Positions 1 to 10,965 are shown, counted from the first letter of the stretch. The stretch: 64,000 bases of DNA from Mactra quadrangularis (GCA_025267735.1 CM046298.1:29147866-29211865), one strand, 5' to 3'. Translations and numbers: made by a program. Notes: generated by a model from the letters alone, not told the origin.

Positions 1-1354
1 AGAAGAAAATGAACATGCTTACTGCAAGCATTTCAACTATGACGAAAACACAATTACAATACATAGTTCAAATCATATGTTATAAAATGCTAACAGAAGC
101 ACAGTGAGACAGGAGCACAATTTGAATATCATTCACAATCATTCAATCAGTTAGCCGAAGCTTGGTTGCAGAAGCCTGTCATGTAATAATTAATCTTATG
201 CTAATTTCTACAAGCTATTCATATCCACCAACTAAGTTAATAGTATAATATCATAACTTAATCATATGTGAACATGTAGTACTAGATGTCATAATATATC
301 CATTAGAAGCATTCAAATGATCTACATTTCACATCAATACGATAAGTAAAACTCTGCATTTCAAACAAAATTGTCACAATAAGGAAAATTGAAATCAGTC
401 AGAGGCAAAGAAACAAGTTTTACCCAACATATTTATAATACTCTATAACATAAATAAGTAAGGTAAAATTGTTTCCAACTCCAATCGTTTGAAATCAATT
501 GAGGCCATCAATTGGCTGTCGCTCAGGAAATAACAAACAAACACTGTTCTGCATGTGCGTATGTAAATCAGACAATTTTCTAGTTTTCAAGTTAAACAAC
601 TTCCAGCAGGAAGACATTAATCTTTAGTTGCCATACACAGAATGCTACAACTAAGACTCTGTTCATTTCAGTCACAAATAATTGATATCAGTAAATTAAA
701 ATCAATTTCCTAACTACAAAAATTTTAATTCAGATAGCCCTAGTAAAACCTGAGAGCACACAGTGTATATGAACTCTCAGGATGTGTACATGGATTGTTT
801 CGCAGACCCAAACACCCAAAAGCCCGAAAATTATTGAAATATCACAAACCATTATAAATTGTTAAATTATCCCCTTAACATTTTAGATGTGAATGAATGG
901 ATTACTTGATTTCATCATAGACTCACTTGACTCTTGACCTACGTATGATTATAGATGCATTTTGACACAGATAGATAAAAACTGCTTAGATAAACTGTAA
1001 ATCTAGTATTAAATATTTCAGTCAAAAAATAAGTCTAAAACTCTATCGATGAAAATTAAGTTAATCTTTTATTCAAAAAATTAATAGCTGATTTTTAAAT
1101 TGTCTGATTGATTTATAGATAGGTATTCCAGTGGTCAAGTGGTCTTAATTGCTTGTTTATGATCTTTTCACCCTTCTATGAAGAGTGTTAATTACTGAAT
1201 TACAATGAAAGGTGAAAAATACAGCAAAATGATACATGAATTAATAAATTACAAATGACGGACACCAAAAAGAACTACACTAAATTACAAAATAAAAATA
1301 ATTACGAAAAAGTCAAAAGTTAATGTTCTCTATATTATTATACTAAACAACAAA
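1..1354. other. AT-rich non-coding DNA
   Basis: I see no open frame of useful length, no tRNA and no clear repeat structure here. Base composition is strongly AT-rich, as in introns or intergenic DNA of molluscs. Confidence 0.6.
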
Positions 1355-1660
1355 AAAACTGTGAACTTCTCAAAAGATATAATATCGCTATCTTATAGAT
1401 GAGGGATCAATCAACATTGTCCACTGCACCACCATATTATATCTGATGAGCTTAATTAACCTTAACTGATATTTAATCCTACATACAAGTATTACAATTA
1501 AAAGTTTTACGCAAAATCAATTGCTAAACTAGGAAAAAAACTTCGAACTTCCCAAAAGATATAATATCGCTATCTTATAGATGAGGGAGCCTTTACCTTG
1601 CTCCACAGTCACCACCATATTATATCTAATGGGCTTAACTGACCTTTACTTATCTTTCTA
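1355..1660. repeat. Diverged direct repeat pair, about 115 bp each
   Basis: Two similar blocks lie at about 1355-1475 and 1536-1660. Both carry the core AAAGATATAATATCGCTATC followed by TTATAGATGAGGGA, and both end in CACCACCATATTATATCT and a related tail. They lie about 180 bp apart in the same orientation, so this is a local duplication or two copies of one dispersed repeat. No coding potential is seen. Confidence 0.7.
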
Positions 1661-2467
1661 AACAAATTTGGAAGCTTAAAAAAAGACCAAAAAACCAACA
1701 ACAAAAAAATAGAATGAAAAATATTAGCCCAAATCAAATTTACATGAAAGAAATTAAGGTAGAAGAGATCATAAGCAAACAGTTTGTACTACTCGGCCAC
1801 TGAAACCCTTATCAATAAATTAATTAGGCAATGAAAAGCTGACAAATATCTTAAAATCCAAACCTGGTCATAAGTAATTCAGTGAATGAAATTTTCAAGA
1901 CACTATCAACAAACTGAGATGCAATCAAAACAATTAATAGCCAAATATAAGTTCTATCAAGCTACATGAGATTCATGATGAATTCATATACAATACTGTA
2001 CAGCAGGTAGATTGAGGTAATTTTCACAGGGGTTAAATTTTTGCTGTATTTGCAATAAACAACGAAAGCACACATTCTTAACCTTTCGAATATATCTGTA
2101 TTCACACAAATTGCAATGACGGGATATAGGTCAATCGCCAAAATTCTAAAACTTTCAGAGCTCAGATTCTTGTCATGAATTAAATGATTCATTTGCAGCG
2201 CAAATACATCATTAGATATAGAATTGTACACTTTAATACTTAAAGTATACAATATGTACATGTATACAGTACAACTGTAATAGATCAAGGTGTCCAATCA
2301 AAGGACAAAAGGAAATCACATGTACCAAACCTTATCAAGGATTCAACAAGGACTGACTGTATGAGGGATGATCCAAAATTATGCAGCATATAACTGAAGA
2401 AAATGCATACAGAGAATACTGTCCATCAGCCTACCCTCATGTAACAGTGGTGACTGTACATGGTTAA

Positions 2468-2633
2468 ATTCTATTTAACTATCCGAAGTGCATACATAAA
2501 CCCCACTGATTAAAATACCCACTTCACTACTCACTACCCATGATTGATCTAAACCAATCATGAATATTGACATAGTGTATTGAGTATCTAAATCAGTAGG
2601 GTTGATGTATGCACCTCTGACAGTTGAATAAAA
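2468..2633. repeat. Imperfect foldback, arms about 79 nt
   Basis: The left arm 2468-2546 pairs with the right arm 2555-2633 around the 8-nt loop ATCTAAAC. The best-matched stretch is GTGCATACAT(A/C)AACCC with ACTGATT next to it. The shape is that of a foldback MITE. It has no open frame. Confidence 0.65.
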
Positions 2634-2747
2634 TCAAAAATAATCCCAATGACACTAGGCACAAGTTTCATATGAACTCATTGATATGAGAATATATGTC
2701 AACACTAGATTGACAATGATTAAGTGTTCAAAGAGCTTCAGTTGCAA

Positions 2748-2844
2748 TGATACAGCATTCTCGTACCCAGAGTCTAGTAGGATTCTCAATACTAGCATAG
2801 TATTGAGAATCCTACTAGACTCTGGGTACGAGAATGTGATACAG
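2748..2844. mobile_element. Perfect 39-bp-arm hairpin flanked by 8-bp direct repeats
   Basis: Arms 2756-2794 and 2798-2836 are exact reverse complements with a 3-nt loop (GCA). The outer ends start CATTCTCGTACCCAGAG. The same 8 bases, TGATACAG, stand immediately outside both ends (2748-2755 and 2837-2844), which is what a target-site duplication would look like. Eight-base duplications are known for the hAT and P superfamilies, and the terminal CA fits either. No protein is encoded. Confidence 0.7.
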
Positions 2845-3411
2845 TAGCGACTCACATAGGAGCCATATTGTACCCTGCAATTATAAGGAGTGGGAACATG
2901 TAGTGAGTCAACCATAGAAACCAAAAAATGCATTTTCTTATGTGTGATACCACAAAAACATAAATTTCAAATGTATAAATGAACAATAAAAAATATCAAC
3001 TAACATGGTTGAATATAGTCAAATTTTTATTGTTCACAGTAGGCAGGGAAAATCATTTAACAAACAATTAATAAGTCCAACTTGAGGAGTAGACAGTTTT
3101 GCATAAACTACATTCATGTAGGTTCAGTGTAACACTAGTAATTCAAGAACTGCATAGCAGTAAATTTAGTAGAATTTAAATTTCCAATGCATACACTTAA
3201 TCCACAATTAATCCTAAACCCCATGCATATATCTGTACCAATACAGACTGTACTACAAATAATGAAATATAAATCAAATGCACAAATTCTAGATCCTGCT
3301 AAACTAATAACCCCATAGGAGATCTACAAATGAAAGCACTATTCAGTAAACAACACTGAATGAATAGTCACTCACTAAACAACTAATTTTGTATCACCCC
3401 TCATACAGTCA

Positions 3412-4296
3412 CTAATTGGGGACAATACACTGTACAACATTACAGACTTCTGATAGCATTAAATCATGGAATACCCACCAGCCTTTCTCAGATACTTTCA
3501 GATAACACCATTTCTCACCCCGCCATCATAAACAACCCAGCCTTCCCATACACACCTACCCTTCCATCCCCCCATACACACAACTCCCTATCATCCCTAT
3601 AAATTCCAACCAACACTGCCCAGGTCTAAGGTATTAAAATTTACCAGCCAATACAAGATAGCAGGAACATTACATATGACCCCTCTGATCAGACGACACT
3701 CCACCCAACCTTGCTTAGTGACATCAACGGTACGTCCGGGGCTTGGGCTCACAACCAACCCTCAGTATATCCAGGTTCCACAAACCTTGCGTTCTCATAA
3801 TCTACCCCAGAATCCATGACTTGATGTAAAGACTTATTTATTATCGGGTATAACAACTAAACAAGAACATTATTCCAGATACTTTTCAATAGACAAATGT
3901 CCAGCACTCATATGTTTACTTTTTTCAATGGAGGTACAAACAAAGCTTTTAGCAGTTTCATCGACCAAAAAAATAAATTAAAAATAAATATCTTTCCATA
4001 AATTTTCATTGTACCACTAAAAGTGTGTTTGCACCTTAACTGAAAAACAATAAACCAGAGATCCAGAATAAGTCCATAATAAAAAGCAAATGATATCAGC
4101 TTCAAAAAATGCATGACAAAATACAGTAGACTTTTTTGAAATCTTAACTAAACTATAATAATAATAAATCGTGTTCATTAGCATATTGTATAGATTAAAA
4201 ATGTACATTGAATGAATTAATTTGAAAACTTGTAATTAGCTATCTAAAACTTGAAAATAATAACACTATGAAACTTAAGGTATAATGCCAACAAAT
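3412..4296. other. Non-coding stretch with one partial repeat
   Basis: Apart from the half-element at 3887-3950, I see only AT-rich sequence and C-rich patches near 3500-3600. No gene is supported. Confidence 0.5.
3887..3950. repeat. Partial relative of the 14.6-kb inverted-repeat element
   Basis: This stretch starts CAATAGAC and later has GGAGGTACAAACAAAG. The left arm of the element at 14574 has the same order and spacing (CAATAGAC ... GTAGGTACAAACAAAC). I could not find a matching right arm nearby, so it appears to be a fragment. Confidence 0.45.
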
Positions 4297-5443
4297 TAAA
4301 CAAGAAATGTCTTTAAAAAAGACAAACGGCGTCGATTTAAAAACAAGAGGGCCCAAAGGGCCCTGGGTGCTCACCTAAGGAAAAGGTCAAAGGTCACAGA
4401 AGAGCCATTTACATAGGACCACTAATATTAAAACCTATTTTTTGACGTGGTGATGGATTGCCAGATTCCGTTAGTATTTGCTCATACAAGTTGTGACCAC
4501 GCATCATCACTTCATCAACAACATTTGCAGACCAGTTTCGCAGACTTGGCACATGATTGCCTACCGTAAACAATATGACAGCCAATGCAATTGCCGTACA
4601 CTGATAACCACAGGGAATTGTCAAGTTACCTCCCTTTGATTTTTCCAACATACCTTTAATATACTTATATACAAGGGGTACAACTGCGTTTACTAGACCG
4701 ATTCATCTAGATTTCTTATTTTGTGGCTCACAAAAAATACTGATACCCTAGTAGCACTTTAACCGCACGATTAAATTGATTAAACATAACTCTTCGAGCT
4801 ATGAATATTAAATGTTTCATAGGGCAGATCATTAAAACACTCGCCAACAAAAAACAATTCTTTTTGACAAATAATTTTTAGATATTCAAAATATGAATTT
4901 CAAGACCTTTCTAGTGATATAAAATGCAAAATTGTTTGATGAAAAATTACTTAGTAATTGCAATTTTAAAATCACTGTGTTTTCATTGTATTTACTCGCT
5001 ATCATTTCTTGCCAACCAGCGAAAGGTTACCTGTAGTATTTATCAGCTCCTTGTTACTATTTATAGACATCATAACAATAACAATGAACTGGTGTATATG
5101 TGGAGCTGTGACTCTCAAAGTGTAAACCCCGGAAACTGGACGTAGTGAGGCTAAATTAATAATTATTGGGTTATATGTCAGACTTTTTACTAGAAACCGG
5201 TTCACATCTGGAGACGTAATTCATTTTACCAATAAAATATTGTGTTTGACACGTAACTTTTTATTGTTACAAAATAAAAAAACACTTTGGAAAGCAATAG
5301 AAGTCTACCCCCAAAAAAATATCTACGAACGAAGCAAAATTTTGTAAAACACTGCATTACAATAGTGTGGCCTTTATTTTTTCGCGCGTGTCAGGGCCAT
5401 CCAATCGAAGAGGGGGTTTTCTCTGTTTCCCCCGTACGTCATT
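4297..5443. mobile_element. Dispersed 1147-bp repeat, copy 1
   Basis: This segment recurs at 27944-29090, collinear with no net length change and roughly 98% identical by eye. It begins with two short palindromes, GTCTTTAAAAAAGAC and GGGCCCAAAGGGCCC, near the left end. It contains a conserved minus-strand open frame (4409-4651). On the right are CCAAT-type motifs, and a related block follows just beyond 5443. The class is not certain; a Helitron-like element or another non-autonomous repeat carrying a gene fragment would fit. Confidence 0.75.
4409..4651 (-). CDS. 80-residue open frame inside the dispersed repeat, gene fragment
   Basis: The product has 80 residues with two cysteines close together near the start (C14 and C18, around the segment CGYQCTAIALAV), and later a segment VMMRGHNLYEQIL. 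A second copy (28056-28298) keeps the whole frame; the visible protein change is Pro to Arg in the middle (residue 50). A Gln-Cys followed by a hydrophobic helix and a Gly-x-x-Leu-Tyr segment is reminiscent of cysteine-peptidase (deubiquitinase-like) domains found in some large mobile elements, but that is only an impression. The frame may stop at an intron, since GTAAAT follows the CCTAT near its end. I treat it as a fragment of a transposon or captured gene, not as a complete protein. Confidence 0.35.
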   Translation of the reverse strand: MLEKSKGGNLTIPCGYQCTAIALAVILFTVGNHVPSLRNWSANVVDEVMMRGHNLYEQILTESGNPSPRQKIGFNISGPM

Positions 5444-6316
5444 CTCAGTGCTTATAAAATCATCCAATAGAACGGCGGATTTCCGAAATCCCCAGACAGA
5501 CGTCATTATACAGAAATGTAGGTCAAAATCCAGCTTAGACAGCTACGCCGAAAAAGACGATCAAAATTAAATTTATATAATTAAATGAAACGCTACTTAA
5601 ACAAAAAACATTATAAATTCAAAAAGTAAGAATGAAAGTAATTGTCAAAAATTTAGTCTTAGTAATAAATAGAAAGGTAACCGAAATCAAAAGAAAATAA
5701 ATTATTTTTCGAAGTTAATCATAAGTTTAACAGCCTACATTTAATAGACACAGTATTTGTCATACACCTTTTGAAAGGATTTGGGCTTTAAGTGAACAAT
5801 AATAATTTTAAAAAGACAATCAAAACATGAATGTTAATATAATTACAAATGTAAAACCAATCTAAGTCAAATTCAAGCCTGTATCCTATCAGCTTTTATC
5901 TTTTAAATGACAAAGTCTAAATCTAGAATCAAAACAAACCAATAAAAACATGTAACATTTTTTAACTGAAATGATAGATACTGCTTAAAGGGAGATAATC
6001 AGTACATAACTATTCTATAGATTATATACATTATTGTCTCCCTTTAGTAAATATCTACAATCATTAAATTTTCAAAAGTATAACTTACAAACAAGTTTTT
6101 AGAAAAATCAGATAAAAGACTTTATCAAGTTCTAGAATAATGTTCTTGCTGTGTTGTAACAAACAAACAAAAACGACCAAATTAACTAAATGTTAATCAG
6201 GTGGTTTTTATTCATATTTAGTATATCTTAAATCAAGAGCAGAACAAAACACTATTGTAACTCCCTTTATTTTTAAATGGAGTCACTACATTGTTTCATT
6301 CAGCTCTCATATTCAG
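5444..6316. other. AT-rich non-coding stretch
   Basis: The first 80 bases (5444-5515) resemble the preceding block: both have ATCCAAT, a G-rich then C-rich pair, and ACGTCATT. The rest shows only the short element at 5985-6047 and AT-rich DNA. Confidence 0.5.
5985..6047. repeat. Very short inverted-repeat element, AAAGGGAGATAA type
   Basis: The left end TTAAAGGGAGATAAT pairs with the right end ATTGTCTCCCTTTAG, one or two mismatches over about 15 bp. The total span is about 63 bp. Ends of this sequence are very common in mollusc genomes (from memory, not searched). Confidence 0.5.
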
Positions 6317-6544
6317 TTAGGCCACAACAAGTTGATCATATGTTCTACGGATTTTTCTGGGAAAAAAATGGGGCGAGCGAGCGAAGAAAAAAAAAGAAAA
6401 AAGTCTTTATTCACTTGCTTTATATAGCGGTTTGACCAAATTTTTATGAGCGAGCGAGGAAATAAAAATATTTTTTTGTAAAAACCGTCAAAATTAAGGT
6501 GCCAGCGAATCTATAGAACATATGATCAATTTGTTGTGGCCTTA
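6317..6544. mobile_element. Harbinger-like MITE with TTA target duplication
   Basis: The element spans 6320-6541 (222 bp) and is bounded by TTA on both sides (6317-6319 and 6542-6544). Its ends are GGCCACAACAA(G/A)TTGATC and the matching reverse complement; about 27 of 30 terminal bases pair. A 3-bp TTA/TAA duplication and a GG-start terminus are hallmarks of the PIF/Harbinger superfamily. The interior contains two GAGCGAGCGA tracts and no open frame, so it is non-autonomous. Confidence 0.75.
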
Positions 6545-7086
6545 AATAGAAAATTTTTTTACAAAGTTATCAATCAAAATATAGACGTCCAAGACTAGAA
6601 TATTACTCTATATAAGAATATGGAATAACAAACCAGCCTGTGTAAGCTAAGTCTGAGACACTGGTGATCTTTATCTCTTGGTCTCTTACATATATTATAG
6701 ATAATAAATATGTATAAGAACAACAGACAAAGATCCCCTGTGGCCTGAGACAGTTTGCTTTCAAAGAAATCTTGAATCAAAGTACTCAACGGACTAAGGC
6801 AGCAACTTATATCACTTAATTTCAAAATTAAACATTAATCGCACAAGCTAATTCAGGTAAATAAAAAGGTTGCCATCAGACTCATAGAAATACAAAATAC
6901 ATAAAAATAATATAAATATCTTAGCTTTTGTCTTTTCATCCTTTTTCAACTTGTCCATATTCCTTGTGTAGCTTGAATCACACTGTTTTCATACATCAAT
7001 ATGTGTATACATCACATATTCTGGTTGACATCCTTAAAAAATAAAAATAATACATTATAATTATTATATCTCAATAATTGTATATA
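6545..7086. other. AT-rich non-coding stretch
   Basis: I see no gene, RNA or clear repeat here. Confidence 0.5.
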
Positions 7087-7191
7087 CCCGTCTTCATGGG
7101 TTCAATTCTCGGGCGGGGCATACTTTCGTGAAGCTTGGTCATGAAATTATTTCTACGGCCATTCTCCCTCCCACCAATGATTTTTGATGAC
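7087..7191 (+). repeat. SINE fragment, tRNA-derived head
   Basis: It has a B-box-like GGGTTCAATTCTCGGGC followed by the body block GGGGCATACTTTCGTGAAGC and CTACGGCCATTCTCCCTCCC. The same block order occurs in the fuller copies at 11961, 20591 and 27213. The A-box end and the 3' tail are missing. Confidence 0.65.
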
Positions 7192-7319
7192 AAAAGTATC
7201 ACAGATTAGACTGACATATACTCATTGAAATGTAATTTATATTATTTTTATTATTATTTTAGGTAAAATTAAGTTTAGATTTTTGAATATTAAAAATGTT
7301 TAATCCCCAAGCCATTGTT

Positions 7320-8140
7320 TGTAACATATGTTAGAAGCCAAAGTCACTTATGTTTATAAAATATTTAATTTTTACACCTTTCCAAACAATACCATTAATC
7401 ATGATTATGTCAATCAAGCTTTCTTTGTAAATGTTTGATAATTTCCTGACTGACATCTGTTGGCTTCCCGGATTAAGTTGCTCTACTATTTATTATGTTT
7501 TATTATGCAGTTCATATGTTTGAATCTCAAAGCTGGCAGTTATTACTTAAGTATTGCTTATTTTTTTGACTTCTTATTTTTATTGGCTTCAAGCCCTTAC
7601 AACTTTTTCATTAGTCAACTATAATTGCCCCACCCCTTTACATACTTTCTTATAAATACTAAGAAATATTATTTACAAATCAATATAAAATATAGGATTT
7701 TAGAATTAAGTATAGAATACAACTTTATGTATGTTTAAGAATATACTTTGTGTATAAAATTAGGAACAGACATTTGTTGTCAACTTTTGTAGAAATTATT
7801 GTTTAATAACTTTGTGGAAAATTGCTATTTCTGTCATTGTTATTAATTGTTGGACTTTGTGATTATATTACGTTACAACGGAATAAATTATTATATACTT
7901 TACTACAGGATCTTTGTGATCTATTAACTTTCTCTACTTATACATTAACTGGAAGCTGTGAGCCATCGAGAATAATAGCGCTAAATATAGCACCACTACA
8001 ACAACAACAAACTTAGAGAATTGAGACTCGCCAACATTAAATCAACTTACATACATAATATTTAGTAAAGTCGCACTGGGTCAGGCTGCCGGCTAAAGAA
8101 TAGGTAGCCGACCTACAGAAATAATATAGAAGGTGTGACA
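7320..8140 (+). mobile_element. Probable LTR upstream of the zinc-knuckle frame
   Basis: The stretch ends GGTGTGACA at 8140, followed by AG and TGGTGGATGAATAG, which is the layout of an LTR end (CA), a 2-base spacer and a primer binding site. The start is uncertain; TGTAACATATG at 7320 is a plausible TG-start. I cannot name the tRNA primer. No second LTR is recognised in the window, so the element is broken or solo. Confidence 0.35.
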
Positions 8141-8273
8141 AGTGGTGGATGAATAGTGAAAACGATACCTCGGACCTCTCACAATATCAGCAAGCGAGTT
8201 TTCCCCAAAACGAGTCTACAACTGTCCTTTGCGGACTGAATGATCAAAATAGTTACTGAAGATTAGACCAAAG

Positions 8274-8612
8274 ATGTCATCTTACAGAATGGAACAACAT
8301 ATGCAAATGGATCTACCTAGAGTTTTAGTCAGTTTGCTGGAAATGTTAGTTAAGCCAAATAGGCAAGAATTAAATACGAAGAAATGTTATAGATGTGGTG
8401 AGTTTCACTCTAATTATTCTGTTAGTAAAGCTAGGAATAGAAAATGCTACAACTGTAGAAAATATGGACACTATTCCAACCAATGTAAGATGGCTGCAGC
8501 TCCAGATGTTCAACCAGTAATAAAACATACAGATAATGAAGAAAACAGGAAAGATAAATCTGCACATGTTTTGTTTACACACGCTGAAGGTTTATCATCC
8601 GACGTTTTTTAA
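8274..8612 (+). pseudogene. Retrotransposon Gag remnant with CCHC zinc knuckle
   Basis: The 112-residue frame contains CYNCRKYGHYSNQC, an exact CX2CX4HX4C zinc knuckle as in nucleocapsid parts of retrotransposon Gag proteins. About 25 residues before it is a second Cys pair with a His (CYRCGEFH) that lacks the final Cys spacing, so it looks like a decayed first knuckle. Only about 35 residues precede the knuckles, so the usual capsid region is missing. No protease, reverse transcriptase or integrase frame follows. The position just after a possible LTR end and primer site (8140-8155) supports a Ty3/Gypsy-type remnant; a host zinc-knuckle gene is less likely. Confidence 0.6.
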
Positions 8613-10079
8613 AGAAAATAGGGGATACAATCGGTAAAAAAAAACGTGCAAAACTAACCTACAACAAATTTTTAGTTGTTTTCACTATTCCCAAAATTTT
8701 ACATCGTAAATATGTGTATTAAATATTAAATCCAACATTTTCTCTTTGTTTGAAGCATGTCGTCTGACAAACAGCATCATTTCATATGGCTCCACCTACT
8801 TTTCCATATATGGAAAAGTATACTTCACGGAAAAGTTGAGAATTTGTGACATATGGCTCTTTACGAACTTTTCTTATTTTTTCAAATATTTGGAGTTGTA
8901 GTTTATTAATTTTATTTACCGAATGTTTCACTCTTTGAATTTTTGAAAATCACGTACCGACTAACGGGTCATAAAGACCCTATTATCATGACAAAACGGA
9001 TACTTTTACGATTTTTGAGAACAGTAAGGGTCATTAGAAGAGAAGACACATTCTAGTGCCCCAACTGTGTTTCCTCCACATGTAAACTTTCAAAACTATC
9101 ATTAACATACACTGTAAATAGGGGTTTGAAAAGTTTATTCGTCAGTGAAAGTTAAATATTGTGTTTAATATCTAAAATAATGGTTTATGACATCTTGTTA
9201 CGCTATCTATGACGCGCAGTATACTTTATCAGCATCTGATCGAAAATAGGTTGTGCAACTTCCAGTTTATTAAAATTAGGTCAGTTACGTAGAAAATGGA
9301 TATTTAAAACATGATATGAGGTTAGGTTGTATTTTTTGCATATTTTTACCGCTAAATTGTTGTTGAACAGTATTTCAGCGTTTATAGACGCTGCTCGTCC
9401 TTTACGTATGCCTTTAACGGCAATTAACCGTTAGCTGATCGAAAATTGGTTGTACCAGGCTACTTCATGAATTGCAGTTTATTAATCTAGCTCACAGATC
9501 ATTATCACAGTGCCACAAAATTAATAATTTTCATAGGAAATTTAAATAAACCAACTAGGTTATAATAACATGCATCTTTTTATTAGAACAATGTATCATT
9601 AGAACGAATTAAAAAAAAGATTATCCGAAAATTTGCTATCCGAAAATATGTACACTAAAGTTAAAACCTTACTTGCCTTAGCTAACGTAGCAGATTTTTA
9701 AAGTACATAGATATCTATATAATCTTTGCATCTTATAGTAGCTGATGATGACAACAGATCTCTTAATTTATTTCCACTTTTGGTAAAATTTTCCTTTTTA
9801 AAATGTAGAGCGGGAAACAAGGCAACCATGCTTGTTGAAGTTATTAATGGGAACGATAAAAACAAAACATGTCCAAATGTGTTTACATTGTATTTATTAA
9901 ATACACAGTAGTTTCCCCTGAAAGCATTTAAGTACTGGGCCTGTTAGTTACATTTTTAAGGATCACCATACACATTTTATGAACCATTGATAAATGCCAA
10001 GCTATTTTACAATGTATATCAATCATTTTTGATACACTATTCATCTACATGTGTATTTTAAGGTCAATTTTCTTAAGAA
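8613..10079. other. Non-coding stretch with a CArG palindrome
   Basis: AT-rich DNA with no supported gene. Two similar blocks containing CTGATCGAAAAT and GGTTGT ... CAGTTTATTAA lie near 9235-9280 and 9435-9490, a diverged direct repeat. A 24-bp palindrome is listed separately. Confidence 0.5.
8797..8820. promoter_or_regulatory. 24-bp perfect palindrome centred on a CArG box
   Basis: The centre is CCATATATGG, an exact match to the SRF/MADS-box consensus CC(A/T)6GG, flanked symmetrically by TACTTTT and AAAAGTA. No gene start is evident nearby, so function is speculative. Confidence 0.4.
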
Positions 10080-10450
10080 GATTTCAAGAATTGTAGTTAT
10101 AGAAATATTATAAAATATTCATGACTTTTTGTCAGGAACTGTGAGTAATGAATGTTTTCAGAAATAAATATTATAAAACAGTACAGAAAATGTTCATCTT
10201 CTTTTTTCAAGAATTTTTCTTGAATTATGTCAGTAAATTTTCATTCATGAAAAAATCTTGATTAATTCTTCTACTACTTCATGAATATTTCAAGAATTTT
10301 TTTAAATTGTCAATAATGCTTGATATCTTCATGAAGTGGACCAAATGACACTTCATGCATAAAACTTCATGAAGTCAGATTAAGAAGTAATGAAGAACAG
10401 TTCATTAATAATTCATAATGGTGATGAAAAATGCATGATTTCATGAATTT
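10080..10450. repeat. Cluster of TTC-NN-GAA palindromes
   Basis: TTCATGAA or TTCAAGAA occurs about eight times, for example in CTTCATGAAG near 10329 and 10368 and TTTCAAGAAT near 10290. TTCnnGAA is the paired unit of heat-shock elements, but the spacing is irregular, so this could equally be a dispersed repeat built from this motif. Confidence 0.4.
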
Positions 10451-10815
10451 CATTTCACCGGGGTAGCAGTCACAAATCTGACAACAGTAAACTGAAACAA
10501 CGTGAAAATCTTTTTCAACAGGATATAACCACTCTCACCAAAGAAATTCGTAAACTGAAACTTCAAGCAAAGCAATCAGAATCTGATATGCAAGTGTACA
10601 AAGATGATCTGTCAGATAAACTAAGAAAGTCAGAGAATGCGCTTGCAGTCGCTAACAATGAAATCAAAGATACTCATAAACAATATGAGACATTGCGCGA
10701 TTCTTATGAGAGACTTCTACAAACTCAAGAACGACTAAAATCTAACTTCAAGAAGGAAAACCCACCTTTTAACAGATCTTGGAAACGGAACAATCACTAC
10801 AATTATCATTATTAA
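10447..10815 (+). CDS. Coiled-coil open frame, possible terminal exon
   Basis: The frame is open from 10447 and ends with TAA at 10813-10815. Residues are rich in Lys, Glu, Gln, Asn and Leu in a heptad-like pattern (segments such as LTKEIRKLKLQAKQ and LRDSYERLLQTQERLK), followed by a basic, aromatic tail ending NNHYNYHY. A pyrimidine-rich tract followed by GGTAGCAG near 10460-10468 could be a splice acceptor, which would make this the last exon of a longer gene. An internal methionine at 10588 would start a 75-residue version. I do not recognise the family. Upstream exons are not identified; a transposon-derived coiled-coil fragment is the alternative. Confidence 0.4.
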   Translation: MSFHRGSSHKSDNSKLKQRENLFQQDITTLTKEIRKLKLQAKQSESDMQVYKDDLSDKLRKSENALAVANNEIKDTHKQYETLRDSYERLLQTQERLKSNFKKENPPFNRSWKRNNHYNYHY

Positions 10816-10965
10816 AACCCTGTGCAATAGTGTGTATTACTTTTTGAATGGAATGTTTATATTGCCACTAGATGCTATTTGTGTTTTACCTATAATTTAC
10901 CAAGTTTCATTAATTTATATTCAGTCAATAATTATCATTTATTCCTTGTGATTCCTTGAAACAAA

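Larger units (their letters stand above)
2354..3411. mobile_element. Candidate non-autonomous DNA element with 28-bp terminal inverted repeats
   Basis: The left end (2354-2381, starting TGACTGTATGAGGGATGAT) matches the reverse complement of the right end (3384-3411) at 26 of 28 positions by eye. The enclosed 1.06 kb has no transposase open frame, so if it is an element it is non-autonomous. No convincing target-site duplication is visible, so the family is unassigned. Two further inverted structures lie inside it (2468-2633 and 2756-2836), which suggests nested insertions. Confidence 0.5.

Noticed and set aside
1962..2933. Minus-strand open frames of 92-111 codons
   Set aside because: No recognisable domain, and one of them crosses the perfect hairpin, so it is a chance frame.
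5367..5570. 67-codon plus-strand open frame
   Set aside because: It runs across the duplicated CCAAT block and has no protein features; only part of it is preserved in copy 2.
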